This document shows, piece after piece, positions 1-5,256 of a stretch of 5,256 nucleotides of DNA. Location: positions 1 through 5,256 of the forward strand of contig JAPPKI010000236.1 in assembly GCA_028820035.1 (NCBI GenBank), in the 5' to 3' direction. Each line of letters begins with the position of its first letter. Positions within the stretch are counted from its first letter, which is position 1. Below the pieces are notes generated by a model. That model worked only from the letters and a program-made list of their open reading frames with translations, was not told where the DNA came from and ran no database searches. Origin of the DNA: a bacterium (GTDB lineage: Bacteria > Actinomycetota > Acidimicrobiia > Acidimicrobiales > Bin134). Both the position numbers and the translations under genes were made by a program.

Positions 1-994
1 GGTCGGTACCACAGCGCTGTTCGCTCTTGACACCACTGATCTCCAGACCTGCTCTGATGCTCACGGGAACGACATCGGGGTGCCTGACTTCGCCTACATC
101 ACCACTGAGCCGCCTCACCAGTGCTCGGTCGTGACATTCGCAACCAGCCGCCCCAACAGCGAGTGCCCCTACGCCGGTACCGGCGACCGGGCTGTGCAAA
201 GCCAGGTGGGCCATGTTCAGTGGCTTCTGGAAAATATTGACCCCAATATCAACGGTGTGTACTTGGTGCCCTCCGACCTGCCGTCCACCATCGCCACGTC
301 GATGCCTCAGGTGCGATCCTTCCAGGAGATCGGCGTTGTCATCGATGGCGAGCCCGGCGTGAGCGGATTCACCACCCAGTCGGAGTACGGCGCCTATATC
401 CAGATCATGCGGGACAATGACTCCAACTTCGCCTACTCCGGCTCCGACGATCAGTCCATGATCAAGTGGCGCAGTGAGGCCGAAGCCCAGGGCTTGGATA
501 CCGACAGCGTGATTTGGATGTGTCAGTTGGCCTGTTACACCCCCAGCTTCCTTGAGGCCGGCGATGTGGTGGAGAACACCTACATGTGGATCTGGTTCCT
601 GCCGTTCGATGAAGCCGACACCAACCAAGAGCTGGCCGACTTCATGGAGGCCATCGATGACCCATTCCCGCCGGCATGGGCCGCGGGCTCATGGGCCGAT
701 GGCGTGCTGTTCGAGCAGGTTGTAAACGGCATCGTGGCTGAGAGTGGTCCTAACGGCCTCACCCGCCAGGCGGTGCTGGACGGTGCTCGCAATCTGACGT
801 CGTTCGACGTGAACGGCTGGTGGAGCCCGGCGGACTACTCCACCACCGAGAACATCATGCCCTGCTTCATGCTGATGCAGGTGCAGAACAACGAATTCGT
901 CCGGGTGCATCCCGCAGAGCGGGGCGAACTGGACTGCAACCCCGACAACGTGGTTGGCCTGACCAGTGATTGGGGCGCTGAGTTCGGCGGCTAG
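1..994 (+). CDS. Branched-chain amino acid-type ABC transporter substrate-binding protein, 5'-partial
   Basis: Extracytoplasmic solute receptor that would bind a small ligand and deliver it to the LivHM permease encoded next. The reading frame is open from base 2, giving 330 visible residues before TAG at 992-994. The GTG at base 80 is internal, because 26 coherent residues precede it, including a VGTT loop and a GVPDF strand typical of lobe I of type I periplasmic binding proteins. Further family-like stretches, in visible residue numbers, are FTTQSEY to AQGL (about 123-165), CYTPSF to ADFMEAI (178-218) and PAWAAGSWADGV to GWWSP (224-277). The family usually runs to about 400-450 residues, so roughly 80-120 N-terminal residues including the secretion signal lie outside. 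The visible part is very acidic (48 Asp/Glu against 9 Arg and 1 Lys) and has seven cysteines. Position directly ahead of the permease supports the role. The ligand cannot be named; amides, urea or other amino acids are possible for this family. Confidence 0.87.
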   Translation, partial: VGTTALFALDTTDLQTCSDAHGNDIGVPDFAYITTEPPHQCSVVTFATSRPNSECPYAGTGDRAVQSQVGHVQWLLENIDPNINGVYLVPSDLPSTIATSMPQVRSFQEIGVVIDGEPGVSGFTTQSEYGAYIQIMRDNDSNFAYSGSDDQSMIKWRSEAEAQGLDTDSVIWMCQLACYTPSFLEAGDVVENTYMWIWFLPFDEADTNQELADFMEAIDDPFPPAWAAGSWADGVLFEQVVNGIVAESGPNGLTRQAVLDGARNLTSFDVNGWWSPADYSTTENIMPCFMLMQVQNNEFVRVHPAERGELDCNPDNVVGLTSDWGAEFGG

Positions 995-1007
995 CTAGGA
1001 CAAATGT

Positions 1008-1026
1008 GAGGAGGCCAGGAAGGCCT
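1008..1026 (+). promoter_or_regulatory. Shine-Dalgarno region of livHM with a small overlapping hairpin
   Basis: Two purine-rich elements precede the GTG start at 1035: GAGGAGG at 1008-1014 and AGGAAGG at 1017-1023, the latter 11 bases from the start. AGGCC at 1012-1016 can pair with GGCCT at 1022-1026, a 5-bp stem with loop AGGAA. An in-frame TGA at 1026-1028 rules out any earlier start for the permease. The ribosome-binding role follows from position and complementarity to 16S rRNA. Any regulatory effect of the hairpin is inference. Confidence 0.55.
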
Positions 1027-1034
1027 GAGTTCTT

Positions 1035-3293
1035 GTGATCTTCGGGGTACGTCATTCGGTTGCGGTAGCCACCGCACTGGGGACGTTGGCGGCAGTGATC
1101 ATCGCTGTCTTCACCTGGAAGGGCGCCCAGGTCACCAGCGAGACCTTCCTGGTCACCACCTACATCGGGCTCTTCCTCGGTGCCCTTTGGGCGATGTACG
1201 CCACCGGTTTGGTGGTGGTGTACACCACCACCGGGGTCTTCAACTTCGCCCAGGGTGCCATCGGCGTGTTCGCGGCGTTCTTTTATTGGGAACTCCACGT
1301 AAATCGGGGCTGGCACTCCATCCTCGCCCTGTTCGTGGTGGTGGGCCTGTTTGCACCTGCGCTGGGCGTGGTGCTGGACATAGTGATCATGAGACGCCTG
1401 CGCACCGCGTCGCTGGTAGTGCAGCTCATGGTCACCGTGGCAATCATGGTGCTGCTGCTGTCGGTGGTGGGCGACATCTGGGAGGCCGATACTGCCCGCC
1501 GGGTGCCGTATTTGTTCGGCATCAACAACGGCATTGACTTGGGACCGTCTCAGCTTCCCTGGCACCGGCTCATCGTGTTTGTGGTGGCTATCGCCATTGC
1601 CGTGGCTATGCGATATTTGCTTCGCCGCACCCGCATCGGCACGGCCATGCGGGCGGTGGTGGACAACAGGGAGCTGGCTGCTCTCAACGGGGCTCGTCCC
1701 AACGTGGTGTCGTCTACCTCCTGGGCACTGGGCTCCATGCTGGGTGCGCTGGGGGGCATCCTTATCGCCCCCGAACTCGGGCTCGATCCCGCAACCCTGA
1801 ACAATGTGGTGATCATTGCCTTCGCTGCGGCGGCCTTCGGCGCCCTGAAGAACCTGCCCATGGCGGTGATTGGGGCGATGTTGATCGGACTGCTGCGAGC
1901 CCACACAGTGGCCTGGCTGGACTTCGGATCCGATTTCCGCTTCGCCCACCTCTCTATTGCCCCGCTTTTGCTGCTGTTCGTGGTCATAGCCTTGCCCCAG
2001 GCCCGCCTGGAAGTAGGGCGGCTGGTCCATCATCTCCGTCGCCACGAGCGCTTCACCAAGTGGTGGGAGGGACTCATCGGCTGCGGGGTGATCATTCTGC
2101 TGGCGGTGGCATTCTCCGGCGGCTGGTTGGACTTCGGAATCTGGGATCCTGGTGCCTGGGGCAGCCGAGAGCTGAACTCGGCCAATGAAGCCATGGCCCT
2201 GGCTCTCATCGGCTTATCGCTGGTTCCCTTGATTGGCTGGGCCGGTCAGATCAACTTCGCGCCGTTGGCCTTTGCCGGATTCGGCGCCTTTGTGTACCTG
2301 AAGGTGATAGGTGGAGGGTGGGTCACGTTCCTGGGGTTGGATCGCCTGGGCTTGGATCCCCAGGACATCAGAGATATCGACAACGGCTACTGGATCCTCC
2401 TGGTAGGGCTACTATGCGCGCCCTTGGGTGCCTTGGTAGCCCTTCCCGCCGCCCGTCTCAGGGGGCTGTATCTGGCTCTCATGACTATGGCCTTCGCCCA
2501 GGCGATGTCGCTTATCTTCTTCCCCAACCCGTGGGTTATGCCCATCATCGGGACCGGTCGGCAGTTTCCCCACATTGAACTGTTCGGCGTTACCTTCAAC
2601 GACCGCCGGGGCTTCTTCCTGCTGCTGATGTGCGTATTCGCTGTCGTTGTCTACGCGCTGGTAATGCTGCGACGGTCTCGGTATGGGCGAAGATGGATGG
2701 CCATCAATGACTCGCAGGCTGCGGCAGCCACCCTCGGGGTACCAGTGGTGTGGACCAAGGTTGTGGTGTATGCCCTTTCGGCGGTCATAGCCGGCATTGC
2801 GGGGGTGTTCTGGGCCACTGTTTCGGGCAACGTCGACAGCGTGCAGGGATTTGATTTGCTAATCGGGTTCAATATCGTGCTGTTGGTGGCGGCTGCCGGA
2901 GTGTCCATACCGGTGGCAGGCATCTTCTTGATCTTCATTCCGCTGTTCACCGGGCTGGGACACCGGCTGGAAGATTCTGGGAACGTGGATTTTCTGGTCA
3001 CGCTGCTTGACATCATGACTACTTATGGACCGGGGATGCTGGTGCTCGGCATGGTGTTCAACCCCCGAGGGGCCATCTTCGAGATGGGCCGAGGGTTCTC
3101 GCCCATCCTGCCGTGGCGCAGCGATGCCCGAGCCGAGATCGCCGCCGAGAATGCCCAAAAGCGCGAGCCGGAGATCGGCGAACTGGGCATAGAGCGGCCG
3201 TTCACCCCCGAAGAGGTGATCGCCATCGACCGGCGGCTGGGGATCTTGGACGAAGTGGTACCGAAGGAGGGCTATGGCGCTGCTCGAAGCTGA
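1035..3293 (+). CDS. livHM: Fused LivH-LivM branched-chain amino acid-type ABC transporter permease
   Basis: A single 752-residue inner-membrane permease that carries both halves normally encoded by livH (about 300 aa) and livM (about 320-420 aa). The LivH half is roughly residues 35-320: GVFNFAQGAIGVFAAFF at 67-83 resembles the family NFAQG motif, and RIGTAMRAVVDNRELAALNG (200-219) is the cytoplasmic loop expected to contact an ATPase. A basic linker (about 324-344, rich in Arg/His/Lys) is followed by an extra helix at about 346-360. The LivM half shows GWAGQINFAPLAFAGFGAF (401-419), RLRGLYLALMTMAFAQA (474-490) and a second ATPase-contact loop at about 548-570 (SRYGRRWMAINDSQAAAATL). About 17-18 hydrophobic segments are visible. 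A hydrophilic tail of about 65 residues (688-752) follows the last helix. GTG at 1035 is the first possible start after an in-frame stop. The gene lies 40 bases after the binding-protein gene and overlaps livG by 20 bases. Such LivHM fusions occur in actinobacteria. The frame is continuous, with no sign of an error at the junction. Confidence 0.93.
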   Translation: MIFGVRHSVAVATALGTLAAVIIAVFTWKGAQVTSETFLVTTYIGLFLGALWAMYATGLVVVYTTTGVFNFAQGAIGVFAAFFYWELHVNRGWHSILALFVVVGLFAPALGVVLDIVIMRRLRTASLVVQLMVTVAIMVLLLSVVGDIWEADTARRVPYLFGINNGIDLGPSQLPWHRLIVFVVAIAIAVAMRYLLRRTRIGTAMRAVVDNRELAALNGARPNVVSSTSWALGSMLGALGGILIAPELGLDPATLNNVVIIAFAAAAFGALKNLPMAVIGAMLIGLLRAHTVAWLDFGSDFRFAHLSIAPLLLLFVVIALPQARLEVGRLVHHLRRHERFTKWWEGLIGCGVIILLAVAFSGGWLDFGIWDPGAWGSRELNSANEAMALALIGLSLVPLIGWAGQINFAPLAFAGFGAFVYLKVIGGGWVTFLGLDRLGLDPQDIRDIDNGYWILLVGLLCAPLGALVALPAARLRGLYLALMTMAFAQAMSLIFFPNPWVMPIIGTGRQFPHIELFGVTFNDRRGFFLLLMCVFAVVVYALVMLRRSRYGRRWMAINDSQAAAATLGVPVVWTKVVVYALSAVIAGIAGVFWATVSGNVDSVQGFDLLIGFNIVLLVAAAGVSIPVAGIFLIFIPLFTGLGHRLEDSGNVDFLVTLLDIMTTYGPGMLVLGMVFNPRGAIFEMGRGFSPILPWRSDARAEIAAENAQKREPEIGELGIERPFTPEEVIAIDRRLGILDEVVPKEGYGAARS
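3264..3270 (+). promoter_or_regulatory. Ribosome binding site of livG inside the livHM coding end
   Basis: AAGGAGG, a near-perfect Shine-Dalgarno, lies within the last codons of livHM (encoding part of Pro-Lys-Glu-Gly) and only 3 bases before the ATG at 3274. The spacing is shorter than usual, but no better in-frame start is nearby, and the ATG gives the expected LivG N-terminus. The location implies coupling of livG translation to that of the permease. Confidence 0.7.
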
Positions 3294-4038
3294 GCAGGTG
3301 GTCATGCGCTTCGGCGGCGTGGTGGCCCTCGACAACGCCTCGGTGGACGTCGACCCCGGTGAGGTGACCGGCCTCATTGGCCCCAACGGCGCGGGCAAGA
3401 CCACCCTGTTCAATGTGGTCACCGGCCTGTTGCCCCCCACCAGTGGCACAGTGAAGTTCGACGGGGTCGACATCACCCGGGCCGGCGTGTCCCGGCGGTC
3501 GCAAATGGGCATCGCCCGCACCTTCCAGAAACTGGAGGCGTTCAACACGCTGAGCGCGTTCGACAACGTTCGGGTGGCGGTGGAGAAGAACCACCGCGCC
3601 AAGTGGAAGCACCAACGGGTCAACGACGTGGCCCACGAGATGCTGGGCAAGGTGGGCCTTGACGATGTAGCCGATGTAACGGTGGGCACCCTTCCTACCG
3701 GCAGCGCACGGTTGGTGGAGTTGGCCCGGGCGTTGGCCTGTCGGCCCCGGGTGCTGCTTTTGGACGAGCCGTCGTCTGGGCTGAACGAAGAGGAGACCTC
3801 TTCCATCGGCCAACTGCTGCTGGAACTGGTGGCCGACAAAGAGAACGATCTCGCGGTGTTGCTGGTAGAGCACGATATGAGCTTTGTGATGGGGGTCTGC
3901 GCCCGCATCCATGTGCTGGACTTCGGCAAGATCATCGCGGTGGGCACCCCCTTCGAGGTCCAGGGCAACGAGGCCGTGCGGGCCGCCTACCTGGGCGGCG
4001 ACGAATTTCGAGGGGCCTATGCGGGGATGGACGAATGA
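3274..4038 (+). CDS. livG: LivG-type ABC transporter ATP-binding protein
   Basis: Cytoplasmic ATPase subunit of 254 residues, the usual LivG length, that would bind the permease loops and hydrolyse ATP to drive import. Visible motifs: Walker A GPNGAGKT at 36-43; Q-loop RTFQ with Gln85; Walker B VLLLDE at 160-165 (Asp164, Glu165); D-loop region SSGLNEEE at 167-174; switch histidine His200 in VEHDM; and the family C-terminus AYLGGD at 238-243. The ABC signature reads LPTGSARLVELARAL (140-154) rather than LSYGQ or LSGGQ, a divergent form in which Ser144 replaces the usual Gln. GLNEEE and VEHDM together favour LivG over LivF. Its start overlaps the end of livHM by 20 bases and its stop overlaps the livF start by 4, so the three subunits are probably made in a coupled way. 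Confidence 0.93.
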   Translation: MALLEAEQVVMRFGGVVALDNASVDVDPGEVTGLIGPNGAGKTTLFNVVTGLLPPTSGTVKFDGVDITRAGVSRRSQMGIARTFQKLEAFNTLSAFDNVRVAVEKNHRAKWKHQRVNDVAHEMLGKVGLDDVADVTVGTLPTGSARLVELARALACRPRVLLLDEPSSGLNEEETSSIGQLLLELVADKENDLAVLLVEHDMSFVMGVCARIHVLDFGKIIAVGTPFEVQGNEAVRAAYLGGDEFRGAYAGMDE

Positions 4039-4751
4039 GCACAGAGTCGGCAACCCCGCTGCTTGAGCTGGTCGGCATCCGGGCCGGCTACGGCACCATC
4101 GACGTCCTCCACGGCGTGGACCTCCGGGTCATGCCGGGCCAGGTGTATGCCCTATTGGGTCCCAATGGGGCGGGCAAGACCACCACCTTGGGGGTGGCCA
4201 GTGGCCAGATCCATCCCCACGCCGGTTCGGTACTGCTCGACGGCCACGAAGTGAACGGCGTGTCTCCCGACCGGCTGGCCCGGGCCGGGGTGTGTCTGAT
4301 TCCCGAGGGCCGGGGGATCTTCCCCAACCTCTCTGTGGCCGAGAACCTGCGGATGTCCACCTATGCCGGTGTGTCCTACAAGCAGGTGCAGGAGCGGGCC
4401 TTCGCCCAATTCCCCCGCCTCCAGGAGCGCCGCAATCAGATGGCGGGCACGCTGTCGGGTGGGGAGCAGCAGATGCTGGCCATGTCTCGGGCGCTGTCCA
4501 CCGACCCGGCCATCTTGATGCTCGACGAGCTGTCCATGGGACTGGCCCCCATCATTGTGGAGGAGCTCTACGAGCAGGTGGCCTCTCTGGCCGAGGCCGG
4601 ACTGTCCATCCTTATCGTCGAGCAGTTTGCCCAAGCGGTGCTGGGAGTGGCCAATGAGGCCGCCATCATGCTCCATGGCCGTATCCAGCGCACTGGGCCG
4701 CCGGCAGAGATCGCCGAAGAATTGACCGCCGCCTATCTAGGCATGTCTTGA
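4035..4751 (+). CDS. livF: LivF-type ABC transporter ATP-binding protein
   Basis: Second cytoplasmic ATPase, 238 residues, expected to pair with LivG beneath the fused permease. Walker A GPNGAGKT is at 42-49. The Q-loop position carries the LivF-typical IPEGRGIFPNLSVAENL (89-105), with Glu91 where most ABC proteins have Gln. The signature LSGGEQQ at 140-146 is canonical, followed by Walker B ILMLDE (160-165) and LSMGLAP (166-172). At the switch position the protein has Gln197 (IVEQ) instead of His, as is usual in LivF. The ATG at 4035 overlaps the livG stop in an ATGA arrangement. Only a weak purine tract (GGGATGG, 4024-4030) precedes it, which suggests re-initiation by ribosomes finishing livG. 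The ending AAYLGM is also LivF-like. Substrate specificity comes from the binding protein and permease, not from this subunit. Confidence 0.95.
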   Translation: MSTESATPLLELVGIRAGYGTIDVLHGVDLRVMPGQVYALLGPNGAGKTTTLGVASGQIHPHAGSVLLDGHEVNGVSPDRLARAGVCLIPEGRGIFPNLSVAENLRMSTYAGVSYKQVQERAFAQFPRLQERRNQMAGTLSGGEQQMLAMSRALSTDPAILMLDELSMGLAPIIVEELYEQVASLAEAGLSILIVEQFAQAVLGVANEAAIMLHGRIQRTGPPAEIAEELTAAYLGMS

Positions 4752-4755
4752 GGAG
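4750..4755 (+). promoter_or_regulatory. Ribosome binding site of the small membrane protein gene
   Basis: GAGGAG overlaps the livF stop codon (TGA 4749-4751) and stands 5 bases before the ATG at 4761, an ideal spacing. It fixes the start of the downstream gene and supports its being translated as part of the operon. Confidence 0.7.
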
Positions 4756-4760
4756 ACACC

Positions 4761-5120
4761 ATGAGTGACACAACCGACGCCGCGGGCGACAGCAGCCGTC
4801 TTGAGGAATTCCACCAAGAGGTGGGCAAGCTCCGGGCTTCCGGCGGACGGGCCAACCCCGACCGGTGGGTGTTCCGCATCGGATTGATAATCACCATCGT
4901 TGGACTGGCCTTCACCCTGGTGTCGTTCATCATGACCGGTGGCGCTTCGAACGCGGTCAACCATCTCGACTTGGTGGTCTCCGCCATATTCGGCCTCAGC
5001 CTCACGTTCATCGGCTTGGTGATGATCGCGGTCAGCTCCTTTAAGCGTTTCATGCGCTATTGGCTGGTCCGCCTTGTCTACGAATACCGCGAGCAGACCG
5101 ACCGGGTGGTGGGCAGCTAG
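4761..5120 (+). CDS. Small two-helix membrane protein of unknown function, last gene of the liv operon
   Basis: A 119-residue protein that I do not recognise as a named family. The N-terminal 35 residues are hydrophilic, with a short charged, possibly helical stretch (SSRLEEFHQEVGKLRASGG, 11-29). Two hydrophobic segments follow, at about 38-59 (FRIGLIITIVGLAFTLVSF) and about 69-93 (LDLVVSAIFGLSLTFIGLVM). They are joined by a short loop of about 10 residues containing GGASNAVNH. The C-terminus is basic and aromatic (KRFMRYWLVRLVYEYR, 95-110). Arg/Lys flank both helices on the outer ends, so by the positive-inside rule both termini should be cytoplasmic, forming a hairpin in the membrane. It starts 9 bases after livF with a strong Shine-Dalgarno, so it is very probably co-expressed. 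An accessory, stability or regulatory role for the transporter is a guess from position; it could equally be an unrelated passenger. Its reality is well supported by the start signal, codon bias and coherent membrane topology. Confidence 0.82.
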   Translation: MSDTTDAAGDSSRLEEFHQEVGKLRASGGRANPDRWVFRIGLIITIVGLAFTLVSFIMTGGASNAVNHLDLVVSAIFGLSLTFIGLVMIAVSSFKRFMRYWLVRLVYEYREQTDRVVGS

Positions 5121-5138
5121 CCACCGACACTTTCCGGC

Positions 5139-5256
5139 TCAAAGTTCGTCGAGTTGGGCCTTCAGACAGTCGCTGGAGGGGTTCTCCAGCCAGAACGGGT
5201 TGTCGGCGGGCATCTCGCCCCGCAGCACTGTGCGGTTCATCACTCGGACCACGATG
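5139..5256 (-). CDS. C-terminal end of an unidentified protein, convergent with the operon (5'-partial)
   Basis: On the minus strand a frame is open from the window edge to a TGA at 5139-5141, giving 38 residues. It includes VMNRTVLRGEMPADNPFW and ends DCLKAQLDEL. Of the 38 codons, 32 end in G or C, matching the coding bias of the neighbouring genes, and the peptide reads like a natural soluble C-terminus (polar with a final amphipathic stretch). The frame continues off the window, so neither length nor family can be judged, and I do not recognise it. Its stop is 18 bases from that of the small membrane protein, a tail-to-tail arrangement that would mark the operon end. The opposite strand is also open here in one frame, but without a start signal, so this call is probable rather than certain. 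Confidence 0.6.
   Translation of the reverse strand, partial: IVVRVMNRTVLRGEMPADNPFWLENPSSDCLKAQLDEL

Noticed and set aside
80..994. Reading the binding-protein gene as starting at the GTG at base 80
   Set aside because: The frame is open upstream to the window edge and the upstream residues fit lobe I of the family. A start at 80 would give a protein with no signal peptide and no N-terminal lobe.
867..2045. Long minus-strand open frame of 392 codons across the LivH half
   Set aside because: It lies opposite clear permease coding sequence. Its His/Gln/Gly-rich, low-complexity translation is typical of antisense frames in GC-rich genes.
1950..2170. Possible frameshift or assembly join creating an artificial LivHM fusion
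   Set aside because: The frame passes from the LivH half through a basic linker and an extra helix into the LivM half with steady codon bias, no leftover stop, start or ribosome binding site, and similar fusions are known in actinobacteria.
2859..4053. Two overlapping long minus-strand open frames opposite the permease end and livG
   Set aside because: Both are antisense to strongly supported genes and their translations (Ser/Thr/Arg-rich or His/Gly-rich) show no domain. Codon bias on the plus strand explains the lack of stops.
4185..4660. Plus-strand alternative frames within livF
   Set aside because: They are shadows in other frames of livF, with Arg/Gly/Ala-rich translations and no start signals.
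4152..4676. Minus-strand open frame opposite livF
   Set aside because: The plus strand carries every LivF motif here; the antisense peptide is His/Gly/Gln-rich without recognisable structure.
5108..5125. Possible intrinsic terminator after the small membrane protein gene
   Set aside because: The GGTGG/CCACC stem has only 5 bp with an 8-base loop and is not followed by a T-tract on either strand, so it is not annotated as a terminator.

Overview
The window holds most of a branched-chain amino acid type (Liv/HAAT family) ABC importer operon, all on the plus strand, and closes with the end of an unrelated convergent gene. The DNA is GC-rich with strong G/C preference at third codon positions, and the permease uses a GTG start. 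LivH and LivM are fused into one protein. This suggests a high-GC actinobacterium, perhaps an Acidimicrobiia-like aquatic lineage. The lineage is inferred from gene style only, as there is no rRNA or other marker here.

Layout: (1) 1-994, the 3' part of a periplasmic-type substrate-binding protein whose N-terminus and signal peptide lie upstream of the window; (2) 1035-3293, one 752-residue permease with a LivH half, a LivM half and a hydrophilic C-terminal tail; (3) 3274-4038, the LivG-type ATPase, overlapping the permease gene by 20 bases; (4) 4035-4751, the LivF-type ATPase, overlapping livG by an ATGA junction; (5) 4761-5120, a 119-residue protein with two predicted membrane helices, starting 9 bases after livF with its own strong ribosome binding site; (6) 5139-5256, minus strand, the last 38 codons of an unidentified protein that converges on the operon. 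There is no gene-free stretch over 300 bases, and no tRNA, rRNA, CRISPR, insertion sequence or convincing terminator was seen.

Working model: the binding protein captures a small extracytoplasmic ligand (amino acid, amide or similar; the sequence does not say which). It delivers the ligand to the fused LivHM channel, and a LivG/LivF ATPase pair powers uptake. In motif terms, one composite ATP site is canonical and the other departs from consensus. The tight spacing and overlaps point to one transcript with translational coupling. The small two-helix protein is the only component without a known role in this transporter class. It is the best candidate for something undescribed, although the window as a whole is a recognisable transport operon.
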